Part shown: positions 1 through 8,279 of the stretch, in pieces | How the letters are laid out: each line of letters begins with the position of its first letter | How positions within the stretch are numbered: position 1 is the first letter of the stretch | Assembly (NCBI GenBank): GCA_947497455.1 | Contig: CANMGU010000002.1 | Coordinates: 198,501-262,500 of the forward strand | DNA length: 64,000 bases | From: an uncultured Sphingomonadaceae bacterium | GTDB lineage: Bacteria > Pseudomonadota > Alphaproteobacteria > Sphingomonadales > Sphingomonadaceae | Direction of reading: 5' to 3' | Notes under the pieces: model-generated | What the model was told of the DNA's origin: nothing | What the model saw: the letters and a program-made list of their open reading frames with translations, nothing else | Databases searched by the model: none | Program-made: the position numbers and the translations under genes

Positions 1-227
1 ATGTGGAATCCGCCGACTGCATAGAGTGGCGCACCCATGGCACCCAGAAAATGTCCCCAATTGGTCCGACCGTCGCTGATCCCTTCAAAAAATGCCAGTC
101 CGTCTGTAAACCGCGCTTGCGGATCATAGTGAAGCAGAAACTCTCCGGTTCCGGTGATCAGAGCCGCCAGCAATCCGAAAATGCCAGTTATCCACTTCCA
201 GTCGTCCAATTTTTCTTCTGACACCAT
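1..227 (-). CDS. Partial membrane protein, 5' end only
   Basis: Reading leftward from ATG at 227-225, an open frame runs to the window edge and gives 75 residues without a stop. It begins MVSEEKLDDWKW, then has a hydrophobic stretch at about residues 12-32 and the start of another after residue 57, so it is probably a multi-span inner-membrane protein. It resembles uncharacterised DUF6796-type proteins, but I am not sure of that. It lies 31 nt after the thioredoxin-like lipoprotein gene on the same strand and is the last visible gene of the operon that starts at 7382. Confidence 0.6.
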   Translation of the reverse strand, partial: MVSEEKLDDWKWITGIFGLLAALITGTGEFLLHYDPQARFTDGLAFFEGISDGRTNWGHFLGAMGAPLYAVGGFH

Positions 228-258
228 TGTTATTCCGATCACTTGCGGTCGCTGTGGA

Positions 259-888
259 TCATATCGAGTTTAGCATTGTCGCAATCTGATCTTTGGGTGG
301 TTGGTCATCATGATCCCCCGAAATTGTTTTGCCCCGAATTACCCCTTCCTTGTCGACAACCATGACAGTCGCAATGGCGACGCCCACGCCGCGACCACTG
401 GTGAACTGAGGATCACGCAAGTCAAATGCATCTATCAGCGCAGACGCTTCGTCAGATAATAGTGTGAAATCCAATTTCTTGTTTTCGGCAAATTTGGTCA
501 GGATTGCAGGTTTGTCGTAACTGATCGCATAAACCTGGTAACCCTTGGCTTTAGCCAGCGCGACTTCCGTATTCACTTCGACCAATTCCGCTTGGCAATG
601 GCTGCACCATTCAACCGAGCGAACAAAGACAAGAACCGCTGGCCCATCTTCCAGCAACTGCTCCAGATTGGTTTCTCCGGCTTCAGATACAATATTGATC
701 CGTTTCGGAACTCTTGCACCCACCCGAAGTCCGGCGTCATAGTTGAAAGACACATGGTTTTCTTCAGCCAATCGATCCAGATAGGATTGGCTCTTCGGTG
801 GTTCTTCAAGTTCTGCGGGTGAACAGGCAGATAATGTTACTGAGCAAATCGCCCAGGTTAAAATCAGAAATCGTGATTTCAGGTTCAT
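259..888 (-). CDS. Thioredoxin-fold (redoxin/AhpC-TSA type) lipoprotein
   Basis: A 209-residue predicted lipoprotein. A lipobox, Leu19-Ser-Ala-Cys22, ends the signal peptide and is followed by a redoxin domain at about residues 55-205. Its active site is Trp94-Cys95-Ser-His-Cys98, a CxxC pair fit for thiol-disulfide or peroxide chemistry outside the inner membrane. The start overlaps the stop of the TrkA-C gene by 4 nt (ATGA), so the two are translationally coupled. The substrate cannot be read from sequence. Placement in the antiporter/Rieske operon suggests a role in envelope redox stress (inference). Confidence 0.85.
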   Translation of the reverse strand: MNLKSRFLILTWAICSVTLSACSPAELEEPPKSQSYLDRLAEENHVSFNYDAGLRVGARVPKRINIVSEAGETNLEQLLEDGPAVLVFVRSVEWCSHCQAELVEVNTEVALAKAKGYQVYAISYDKPAILTKFAENKKLDFTLLSDEASALIDAFDLRDPQFTSGRGVGVAIATVMVVDKEGVIRGKTISGDHDDQPPKDQIATMLNSI

Positions 889-1598
889 CGCATATCTCCT
901 GCTCCAGATTGAAAGGGAAAAGTCCCGGCCAAATGGTCGGCTAGTTTCTGATGGTCTTTATTGCTGCCAAAACAGACCAGAGTCTCATTCTGTCCGACAA
1001 GAAAATCCGGCCCAAATTCATCAAAGTGAGTGTGTTCCGTCCCGCGAACGGACAGTAGGTTCAGGCCGAGACTGGATGGGATGATATCTGTCAGGCGAAG
1101 ATCCTTTTTACCCCGATAAACATGCTCCGCAACACTATGAAGATCGTCCAGCGCGAGCACAGTTAGGAAATGTTGCTGATCCGATTTCATGAATCGGTAC
1201 AAAATCCGGGCTATGGCATCACACAAGAACTTGTCCAATGTCTTGTTGGTCATCACAAAGGCAGTGAAGGCGACCACCGCAACGATCATCAGCCCCTGAC
1301 GGATCATTGCATCCGTGTCACCTGCGCTTTCGCTGAAGGCGACGATGAAGGTGGACAACACTGAAACTAGCCCCAGATTGCCAAAGATCATCAGACTGAC
1401 AATCACTTTCCGGCGAACCGGAAAATTGACGATCGACTCAGATTCAGAGGTGGTAAAACCGGCTCCGGTTAGCGCCGAGATGGACTGGAACCGTGCGACA
1501 TGATCGGGCAGTCCGGTGATACGCAGCGCTACAGAAGCAATTCGCACGATGAATAGCGAACCAGCAAGCAACACAAGCAGGGTGAGTGCAGCTGCCAC
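885..1598 (-). CDS. TrkA-C (RCK-C) domain membrane protein
   Basis: 237 residues with three hydrophobic segments (about 3-26, 63-88 and 101-118) and a cytoplasmic C-terminal TrkA-C/RCK-C-like domain at about 150-215. The segment around residues 36-52 (ARFQSISALTGAGFTTSES) is typical of small membrane proteins carrying a TrkA-C domain. RCK-C domains bind small ligands and gate ion fluxes, but no ion-channel pore signature is visible. The start is GTG at 1598, 5 nt after the DUF5996-like gene. Its company with a cation/proton antiporter in one operon fits ion homeostasis. Confidence 0.75.
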   Translation of the reverse strand: MAAALTLLVLLAGSLFIVRIASVALRITGLPDHVARFQSISALTGAGFTTSESESIVNFPVRRKVIVSLMIFGNLGLVSVLSTFIVAFSESAGDTDAMIRQGLMIVAVVAFTAFVMTNKTLDKFLCDAIARILYRFMKSDQQHFLTVLALDDLHSVAEHVYRGKKDLRLTDIIPSSLGLNLLSVRGTEHTHFDEFGPDFLVGQNETLVCFGSNKDHQKLADHLAGTFPFQSGAGDMR

Positions 1599-1603
1599 CG
1601 TCG

Positions 1604-2443
1604 TTACATTCCTTGAGCCGCTTTTGCAGTGGCGAAAGATTGTTGCACAAACCTGGTTATGGCTGACTGAATATCTTCAGCATCGATCAACTCACTGGCT
1701 GTGGCAATCAAACCAACATAGCCGTCAATATGCCAATGACCAGGTTTGACGACGTCCGGTAGATTGTCCTTGTCGAGATACGGCCACGGATTGATATAAA
1801 AATAGGGCTCATTGTAGCCCTCATCGCCTGGCGACAGGCCAACTCCAATACCTCGTGCGGTTTCCGGATCGCCTACCTCAAGCGAGACATAGGTGGCAAT
1901 GTCAAAATGATGCGGCCAGCAGCGCACAGGACTTGGGCCCGGCTTTATGTCCGTATTGTCGGAAACGATCTTTTCCAGCGTATTTGCTGAAACATCGAAC
2001 CAACCCGCCAACGCACCGAGTGCCTGTTCATGCTCCACCTCGTGATAACTATCGATTCCCGCCACCTCCGCAGGAAGAGCATAGGGTAGATCGATCACAG
2101 AACCAGCGCTAAGACCCCGCGATGTCAATCGCGCATCCAACCAAATACCAACCTCCGTATCACTCACACCATTCAAATGAAGGTCTTCGCGAACTTCATT
2201 CCCTTCCGAAAGGAAAATGCGAAGCGGGGACAGCGAGAGACCGACAAACCAACCATCAAGCGGATGGGTTAGAAACGCATTCTGCGTAGAGTCCCAGCCG
2301 AGATTGGAATGACTGTCATCGGGTTTCGCTTCCAGATTGGCTCTTGCTGCTTTTGTTAGATGTTGCGCGGCCCGGTGGGCAATCACCCTCGCTGGAACCA
2401 ATCGTTCCGGGTTCACATTTTTTAGAAGCGCGTCAGAAGTCAT
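1604..2443 (-). CDS. DUF5996-like protein
   Basis: A 279-residue soluble protein with no signal peptide. The segment CWPHHFD at residues 175-181, followed by INPWPY (217-222) and His236-Trp-His238, matches the pattern of the DUF5996 family, whose function is unknown. The clustered histidines could bind a metal, but that is inference. It is the fourth gene of the operon, 32 nt after the Rieske-ThDP gene and 5 nt before the TrkA-C gene. Confidence 0.7.
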   Translation of the reverse strand: MTSDALLKNVNPERLVPARVIAHRAAQHLTKAARANLEAKPDDSHSNLGWDSTQNAFLTHPLDGWFVGLSLSPLRIFLSEGNEVREDLHLNGVSDTEVGIWLDARLTSRGLSAGSVIDLPYALPAEVAGIDSYHEVEHEQALGALAGWFDVSANTLEKIVSDNTDIKPGPSPVRCWPHHFDIATYVSLEVGDPETARGIGVGLSPGDEGYNEPYFYINPWPYLDKDNLPDVVKPGHWHIDGYVGLIATASELIDAEDIQSAITRFVQQSFATAKAAQGM

Positions 2444-2467
2444 TGTTTTCTCATTTCAATGGTTAGT

Positions 2468-2487
2468 AAATCAAATCAAATCAAATC
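2468..2487. repeat. Pentanucleotide tandem repeat spanning a stop codon
   Basis: Four perfect AAATC units (ATTTG on the coding minus strand). The TGA stop of the Rieske-ThDP gene (2478-2476) lies inside the array. Gain or loss of one unit would shift the reading frame at the last codons of that protein. Confidence 0.8.
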
Positions 2488-4455
2488 AGCATCGGACATG
2501 ATCTCGACCAGTCCGGGGCCATCTTTTGTCAGTGCGTTTGCAATCGCTTCTTCAAGTTTTGTGCTATCGGTCACTTTCTGTCCGTGACCTCCGCATAATT
2601 TGGCAAATGCAGCAAAGCTGGGGTTGTGCAAGCCGGTTTCCCAGACTGGCCATTCACCCGCCTTTTGTTCTTTGGAAATTTTGCCCAGCTCACCGTTGTG
2701 CAACAGAATATGAGTAATGTTCATTCCATATTTGACGGCAGTGGTGAAATCCATTGGGTACTGGCCAAAGCCACCATCGCCGGAGATGGAAATGACTTTG
2801 CGGCCTTTAAATTCCTCGAAATCCTGTGTTGCCGCCCAAGCACCGATTCCGGCGGCAAATCCAAAGCCGATTGAACCAAGATAGCCAGACATCAGGACGC
2901 GTTGCTTGCCTTTCGTTTCAAAATAACGCCCAAAGCTATAGGTGTTATTGCCTACATCTACCGCGATGATTGCATCGTCAGGAGCAAGTTTGCTGAGCGC
3001 AGCAAAAATCGCGGCGCTGTGCACGCCATTTCCACCTTCTTCGGTAATTCTCTTAGCCTTCTCATTACGCCACATCCGCCAGCGGTCAGCTACATCGGCA
3101 AGCTGATCGGCAGCGTTCGGTGCCCGGTCAACTTGACCCGACATAACATCGCAAAACGCACCAATCTCTCCCCAAATCGGAAGTTCCACAGCATGGAATT
3201 TACCCAACTGGGCCCGATCATAATCCACCTGAATAATCGGTTTGGAAGGCTCTATACCTGTGTGATTGGCAAAGGAAGAACCCAGCGCAATGATCAAATC
3301 CGTCTCGTTCATAAACCAGCTGGCAATAGGCGTACCCGAGCGGCCAAGCACACCGGCGGCATTGGGATGATCATCCGGGATCAGACCCTTGGCTTTGAAG
3401 GTGGTCAACACCGGCGCACCCAATTTTTCGGCGAGCGCAATAATCTGATCACGCGATCCTTGCGCGCCATGACCAACAATGATGATTGGACGTTTGGCAT
3501 CGTTGATCAGCGTTGCGGCTTCCTGCTGGTCCTCAGCGGAAGGCGTAATCAAAGCGCGACCCATCCGCCCCTTTGGATCACCCGCAGGCTTGTCGCTCGG
3601 AATGGTCTGCACATCATCAGGGAAAATCAGATGGGATACATGCTGATGATCAAGCGCGTTCTTGCAGGCTAGCGACATGAGTTCGCCATGTTTGGAACTG
3701 TGCAGCACCGTCTGTGAGAAATGCGCCACCGCATCAAAAGCAGAAGCCAGATCAATATCCTGAAACGCGCCAGGACCAAACACCTGTGTTTGTACCTGCC
3801 CGGTAAGCGCCAAAACGGGCGCCCGGTCCACATGGGCATCCCACAAACCGGTCATCAAATTGGTCGCACCGGGGCCGGCAATAGTAAGGCAGGCTGCGGG
3901 TTTTCCGGTCAGCTTTCCATAAGCCGACGCGGCAAAAGAGGCAACGCCCTCGTGCCTTATACCAACAAAGTGCATTTCACCTGCTTCTGCTCGCAGCCGG
4001 ATGGCGTCAGATAGTCCAAGGTTACTATGTCCAACCATACCAAACACACGTTTGACGCCCCAATTAACCATTGTTTCCGCCATGGTGTCGGTCGCGGTGC
4101 GCTGATGTGGTGATTCGGGTTCGAGGCCAACGAGAATTTCGTCTCCCCGAACTTCAACCGGGTAGGTTGTCTGGCCACTATCCTCATGCCCACCCGGCGG
4201 TTTGCCTGTTAGCGGATCAAAGTCCCATCCATGCCAGGGGCATCTTATCCAGCATTTGCCATCGATACCTTTTTCAATCGAGCCTTCGCCAAGCGGTCCG
4301 TTTTGATGCGGGCAATGATTGTCCATTGCGGCATATTGACCATCAAAGTGCGACAGGCAGATGGAAACTGTTCGTGCCGTGACGGTTTTGACACGTCCTT
4401 CCGGTAGGTCGCCAACTTTGCCTATATTGACCCAATCCAGTTTATTCTCGCTCAT
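2476..4455 (-). CDS. Rieske [2Fe-2S] domain fused to a ThDP-dependent enzyme
   Basis: 659 residues in two parts. Residues 1-115 are a Rieske domain with both ligand boxes (Cys48-Pro-His50 and Cys72-Pro-Trp-His75). Residues 118-659 are a full acetolactate synthase/pyruvate oxidase-type ThDP enzyme with the catalytic Glu169 in RHEG, a central cofactor domain, and the ThDP/Mg motif GDGG 559-562 to Asn587. The family decarboxylates 2-oxo acids; the Rieske cluster would give it an electron outlet or donor. The actual substrate is unknown. The start follows GAGGTAAG. It lies 37 nt after the Rieske-GOGAT gene, also a Rieske fusion. The stop falls in a 5-bp repeat. Confidence 0.88.
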   Translation of the reverse strand: MSENKLDWVNIGKVGDLPEGRVKTVTARTVSICLSHFDGQYAAMDNHCPHQNGPLGEGSIEKGIDGKCWIRCPWHGWDFDPLTGKPPGGHEDSGQTTYPVEVRGDEILVGLEPESPHQRTATDTMAETMVNWGVKRVFGMVGHSNLGLSDAIRLRAEAGEMHFVGIRHEGVASFAASAYGKLTGKPAACLTIAGPGATNLMTGLWDAHVDRAPVLALTGQVQTQVFGPGAFQDIDLASAFDAVAHFSQTVLHSSKHGELMSLACKNALDHQHVSHLIFPDDVQTIPSDKPAGDPKGRMGRALITPSAEDQQEAATLINDAKRPIIIVGHGAQGSRDQIIALAEKLGAPVLTTFKAKGLIPDDHPNAAGVLGRSGTPIASWFMNETDLIIALGSSFANHTGIEPSKPIIQVDYDRAQLGKFHAVELPIWGEIGAFCDVMSGQVDRAPNAADQLADVADRWRMWRNEKAKRITEEGGNGVHSAAIFAALSKLAPDDAIIAVDVGNNTYSFGRYFETKGKQRVLMSGYLGSIGFGFAAGIGAWAATQDFEEFKGRKVISISGDGGFGQYPMDFTTAVKYGMNITHILLHNGELGKISKEQKAGEWPVWETGLHNPSFAAFAKLCGGHGQKVTDSTKLEEAIANALTKDGPGLVEIMSDADLI

Positions 4456-4492
4456 TATCTTACCTCAATTCCAATAATATCACCGCTGTGCT

Positions 4493-6106
4493 TCAGGCTA
4501 CGCCGCCAAAAGCAACACCGGTCAAAGCGGCCATATCTTTCTTCCACGTCGTCAAATCACTCTGTTCAAATTTGGACAGATGGTCATGGCCGCAGGCGCG
4601 TGCCATCACCTGCATAAGCTCAGTGCTGGTCTCGAAGAAGTTCTTGAGCTGCGCTGCTGATTTGTCCGCCAGCAGCCGGTTTTCCAGATGTGGTTTCTGG
4701 GTTGCAATTCCAACCGGACAATTGTTTGTGTGACAGGCACGCATCGCGATACAACCGATGGATTGCATGGCTGCATTGGACACTGCAATGGCATCTGCAC
4801 CCATCGCCATCGCCTTGATAAAGTCTGCCGGTTTGCGTAGCCCACCGGTGATTACCAAAGTGACATCTTTCCGGTCAGAACTGTCGAGATGCTTCCGTGC
4901 TCTGGCCAGTGCCGGAATCGTAGGAACAGATATATTGTCGCGGAAAATAATGGGTGCGGCACCCGTGCCGCCGCCACGGCCATCAAGGATAATATAATCC
5001 ACATCAACTTCCAGTGCCGCATCGATATCCTTTTCGATATGCTGTGCCGACAGTTTGTATCCAATCGGGATTCCGCCGGTGCGATCACGCACCTCGTCTG
5101 CAAATTCCTTGATCTGACTGACTTCGGTCCATTCCGGGAACCGTGGTGGGGAAATGGCCGATTGCCCCTCGTCCAGACCGCGCACTTCAGCAATCTTGCC
5201 CTTGACTTTATTGCCCGGCAAATGTCCGCCTGTGCCGGTTTTTGCGCCTTGACCGCCCTTGAAGTGAAAAGCCTGAACCCGGTCTAGCTTATCCCAACTA
5301 AAGCCAAAGCGAGCCGATGCGAGTTCATAGAAATAGCGCGTGTTTTCGGATTGTTCTTCGGGCAACATCCCGCCCTCGCCGGAACAGATACCGGTGCCAG
5401 CCATTTCCGCACCGCGTGCCAAAGCTACTTTCGCGGTTTCGGACAGGGCACCGAAACTCATATCCGATACAAAGAGCGGTATCTTCAGCTTAAGTGGTTT
5501 CTGAGCATTCGGTCCAATAATCACCTCAGTCCCCACTGCATCGTCATCAAGCAAAGGTGGTTTGTGCAACTGAGCCGTGAGCAATTGGATGTCATCCCAA
5601 CTTGGCAATTGATCGCGGGGAACACCCATCGAATCTACGGCCCCATGATGGCCGACCTTGGTCAGTCCGTCTTTGGCATATTGCTGGATAAGACCGTTTA
5701 AAGGTTCTTCGGTGGTGCCATGGCTGGTGTCTGCATAAAGGCCAAGATAGGCATCGCGATCAAAGGGCTGCGGGTTATCATCATGCCATTTCGCGATTTC
5801 ATCGTCGTCAACCAGAACATTGCCAGCTTCGACGCGCGCGCTGAACTTATGTAGTTTCTCCTCGTTCGCATAGCTGGAAACCCCAGTATCCAGACGGTAA
5901 TCCCAATTGTGCACGCCGCAGATCAAATTGTCGTTGGCATCGACATGGCCATCGGACATCAACGCCCCGCGATGGAGGCAGCGTCCATAAAAAACACCAA
6001 CTTCATCATCAAACCGAACGACAACCAGATCAACGTTTCCGACAAGTGCATAGGCCGGTTCGCGGTCTTTAAGCTCATCAAATTTGGCAACAATGGTGTC
6101 AGTCAT
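4493..6106 (-). CDS. Rieske domain fused to a glutamate synthase (GOGAT) FMN/Fe-S domain
   Basis: 537 residues from ATG at 6106, which overlaps the end of the antiporter gene by 8 nt. A longer in-frame start at 6214 lies deep inside that gene and is unlikely. The N-terminus is Rieske (Cys43-Leu-His45, Cys63-Gly-Val-His66). From about residue 170 it is the FMN-binding barrel of GltB-type glutamate synthase, ending in a cysteine cluster (Cys452, Cys458, Cys463) like the 3Fe-4S site. The glutaminase domain of true GOGAT is absent, so ammonia would have to come from elsewhere or the substrate differs. It belongs to the GOGAT-domain oxidoreductases, with an unusual Rieske front end. Confidence 0.87.
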   Translation of the reverse strand: MTDTIVAKFDELKDREPAYALVGNVDLVVVRFDDEVGVFYGRCLHRGALMSDGHVDANDNLICGVHNWDYRLDTGVSSYANEEKLHKFSARVEAGNVLVDDDEIAKWHDDNPQPFDRDAYLGLYADTSHGTTEEPLNGLIQQYAKDGLTKVGHHGAVDSMGVPRDQLPSWDDIQLLTAQLHKPPLLDDDAVGTEVIIGPNAQKPLKLKIPLFVSDMSFGALSETAKVALARGAEMAGTGICSGEGGMLPEEQSENTRYFYELASARFGFSWDKLDRVQAFHFKGGQGAKTGTGGHLPGNKVKGKIAEVRGLDEGQSAISPPRFPEWTEVSQIKEFADEVRDRTGGIPIGYKLSAQHIEKDIDAALEVDVDYIILDGRGGGTGAAPIIFRDNISVPTIPALARARKHLDSSDRKDVTLVITGGLRKPADFIKAMAMGADAIAVSNAAMQSIGCIAMRACHTNNCPVGIATQKPHLENRLLADKSAAQLKNFFETSTELMQVMARACGHDHLSKFEQSDLTTWKKDMAALTGVAFGGVA

Positions 6107-7382
6107 TTTTTTCTCCGGGTAATTCTGGGGATTGTGTGGCGCGGATGTCTTCGAAGGGTCTGGCAACTGGTTGCTTCTCGGCACAATCGCCTTGTTTGGC
6201 AACCATTTCGCCATAGAGGCGGCCTAACGGTGCGGCGCTGATGCCGTGCAACAACGCACTTATCCATACGGCGTTGATCGCAATCGCCAATATTGTTTCG
6301 GCATATTCGCCGCCAATCTGAGGCAAAATTAGCAAGGCAAACAGCGCGGTCGCCAGACCTCTGGGGCCAAACCAACCAAAGAAAAGCCTTGTTGCCGGAG
6401 CAGCATCGGTTCCGATAAGTGATATCCAGATAGCAACTGGCCGGACAATGAATAGGCTGATAAGAATGAGTCCAAATATAACGGGAGTAAGTCTTTCCAA
6501 TGCTTCGGGGAGAAGCGCCACCCCCAGGAGGAAGAACGCGGCCCACATCAACAACTGGCCTTCACTTTCAGTAAATTCAAACAGGAATCTGCAGCGTCCC
6601 TTGATAATGTTGCCAAGGGTCAGGCCGGCAACAAAGGCTGCGATAAATCCGTTGCCTCCAATTTCAGTAGCGAGCAGATATGCAGTGCCTGCCAATGTCA
6701 AAGCGGCGATACCCTCAAACACGTCGGACGTCCATCCGCGTCTATTGGCGAACAGCATTGCCGAAGCCCCACATCCCCCTATCAATATACCAGCGATTGG
6801 CCCCAATATGAGCTGTCCAGCCCCGAACAAAACCCAGTTACGTGATTCAGCGTCCATGACCTCGCCGGTCAGGCTGGCGAAAAGTAGAATTATCGGCAGA
6901 GCCAGCCCATCGTTTAACCCGCTCTCAACCGTTAGTCCGCGTCTTACCCTGTCAGGTACCAGCTTGTTGCTCACCACTGACTGGCCAAGCGCCGCATCGG
7001 TGGGCGCCAGGAGGGAGGCTATCAGTGCGAGAGCAACAAGTGGCCAACCCGGTAAAAATAACCAGGCGACAAAGGTACCGATCAATATGGCAAGAGGCAG
7101 GCCGATAGTCAGCATTCGTTGCGGCCAAATATGCCGTTCTTTCAAAAGCCTGAGATCTATCTGCGAAGCATCAAGAAAGAGCAGAATTATTAATGTGACT
7201 TCTGCAACAAGATGTAGCGACCCTTCGGCCGCCTCGCTGTCAAAAACACCCAGGGAAACCAAAAGGTATCCAAGCCCAAGAAACAACATGGGCGCTGTGA
7301 TGATAGATGAGGAAACCCGGCGACCGATTAAAGTGAATGCGAAGGTGGAAACGCATAACAGGAGTATCCCGGTTTCCGACAT
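6099..7382 (-). CDS. CPA1-type Na+(K+)/H+ antiporter
   Basis: A 427-residue, highly hydrophobic protein with about 11-12 membrane spans. It carries the CPA1 core motifs Thr128-Asp129 (APTDAALGQ) and Asn157-Asp158 (ESGLNDGLALP), the ion-binding pair of NhaP-type exchangers. The short C-terminus is hydrophilic. The start follows GGAAGGGG at good spacing. It is the first gene of a leftward operon of at least seven genes and sits about 65 nt downstream of an ECF-type promoter (7476-7448). It should exchange monovalent cations for protons across the inner membrane; ion choice cannot be told from sequence. Confidence 0.9.
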   Translation of the reverse strand: MSETGILLLCVSTFAFTLIGRRVSSSIITAPMLFLGLGYLLVSLGVFDSEAAEGSLHLVAEVTLIILLFLDASQIDLRLLKERHIWPQRMLTIGLPLAILIGTFVAWLFLPGWPLVALALIASLLAPTDAALGQSVVSNKLVPDRVRRGLTVESGLNDGLALPIILLFASLTGEVMDAESRNWVLFGAGQLILGPIAGILIGGCGASAMLFANRRGWTSDVFEGIAALTLAGTAYLLATEIGGNGFIAAFVAGLTLGNIIKGRCRFLFEFTESEGQLLMWAAFFLLGVALLPEALERLTPVIFGLILISLFIVRPVAIWISLIGTDAAPATRLFFGWFGPRGLATALFALLILPQIGGEYAETILAIAINAVWISALLHGISAAPLGRLYGEMVAKQGDCAEKQPVARPFEDIRATQSPELPGEKND

Positions 7383-7447
7383 TTTTTTTGTCCCCTTCCA
7401 AGCCTTTGTTCATCGCATAGGAACATGCATAAACAGACCGACAGAAT

Positions 7448-7476
7448 TAGATGCAGCACATCCCCATTCTGTTACA
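7448..7476 (-). promoter_or_regulatory. ECF-type promoter P1 (antiporter/Rieske operon)
   Basis: On the minus strand: TGTAAC (7476-7471), 17 nt, CATCTA (7453-7448), then ATT. Identical in layout to four other sites in the window. Predicted transcription start near 7440, giving a leader of roughly 60 nt before the antiporter ATG at 7382. The intergenic stretch 7383-7743 otherwise holds only P2 and no gene that I can see. Confidence 0.8.
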
Positions 7477-7636
7477 TTTGCTGATATGGCTTTCTCAATA
7501 CTCGCCTTCTTGTTGATTGATGATAGCAGAAACATATTGGTTGACCACCTTGGCGGCGGAAAAGGCGTTTCTTCTTGACCCAGCGGTTTGAACCTTGCTG
7601 AATCAGTCCAACTCCCAATCGAAAAATTGAATCTCT

Positions 7637-7665
7637 TGTAACAAAATTGGCTTGGAGGGCATCTA
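7637..7665 (+). promoter_or_regulatory. ECF-type promoter P2 (sigma-factor gene)
   Basis: TGTAAC (7637-7642), 17 nt, CATCTA (7660-7665). It lies upstream of the ECF sigma gene and matches P1, P3, P4 and P5, as expected if the sigma factor activates its own gene. Predicted transcription start near 7673. Confidence 0.78.
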
Positions 7666-7806
7666 TGTACAGATCCTATTGATTTGTCAGTCAGGATAAC
7701 ACGCCGCCCTCGTCATCAGATCATCTCATGAAGGAGTTTTAGAGTTACATCCCTAGACGATTTAGCACATACCGCATCGCAAGGTTGCGACGGCAGTCTT
7801 CAAGGT

Positions 7807-8265
7807 TTGATTGAGAAGTTACGGCCAACAATATTGCGATATTTTCGGCAGCGCTATTCAACGCATGGCGCTGAAGATTTGTGCCAGGAAGTATTGTTTG
7901 CAATTTCCAAGCAGATCCTGAAATTTGATGCGAGCAGGCCAATTTGGCCTTGGGTAAAGACTATTGCTCACTACAAGTGGGTAGATCAATTGCGGTGGGA
8001 CAACCGGCAATTATCTCTTCAATACCATGATGACCTTGAAGATGTTTGCGGAGATTATCAGGATAACTTTGAGCTAATTCTATCTGTCAAATATGCTGTC
8101 TCTCAACTTCCCCCAAAACAAAGAGAGGCGCTGCTGCTGACCAAAACTCTAGGAGTTTCATTGCGGGAGGCATCTGCAATCACTGGACAAAGCGAAACCC
8201 TGATCAAACAAAATGTATTCCGTGCGAGGAAGAAAATGAGATCTATATTGGAGGATTGCGAGTAG
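7807..8265 (+). CDS. ECF-family RNA polymerase sigma factor (start codon uncertain)
   Basis: Sigma-70 region 2 (LRYFRQRY, then GAEDLCQEVLF) and region 4 (SQLPPKQREALLL, with a helix-turn-helix through SETLIKQNVFRARKKM) are complete; there is no extra domain. The coordinates use the only canonical start, TTG at 7807, which has a poor ribosome-binding site. The frame stays open and ECF-like upstream (TSLDDLAHTAS) back to 7744. There GTT stands 7 nt after a perfect AAGGAG (7731-7736), so the true start may be a mutated or non-canonical codon, giving 174 residues. No anti-sigma gene adjoins it. Promoter P2 suggests autoregulation, and the sites P1-P5 are its likely targets (inference). Confidence 0.85.
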   Translation: MIEKLRPTILRYFRQRYSTHGAEDLCQEVLFAISKQILKFDASRPIWPWVKTIAHYKWVDQLRWDNRQLSLQYHDDLEDVCGDYQDNFELILSVKYAVSQLPPKQREALLLTKTLGVSLREASAITGQSETLIKQNVFRARKKMRSILEDCE

Positions 8266-8279
8266 AAAACGTGAGTTTG

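Noticed and set aside
2902..3672. A 256-residue rightward frame opposite the Rieske-ThDP gene.
   Set aside because: Antisense shadow; no ribosome-binding site and no recognisable domain.
6448..7578. A 376-residue rightward frame opposite the antiporter gene.
   Set aside because: It is the antisense shadow of a well-supported membrane-protein gene; its sequence has no domain.
7744..7749. GTTACA just before the sigma gene as a sixth promoter.
   Set aside because: No TRGATG at 17-nt distance; the match is accidental and overlaps the likely start.
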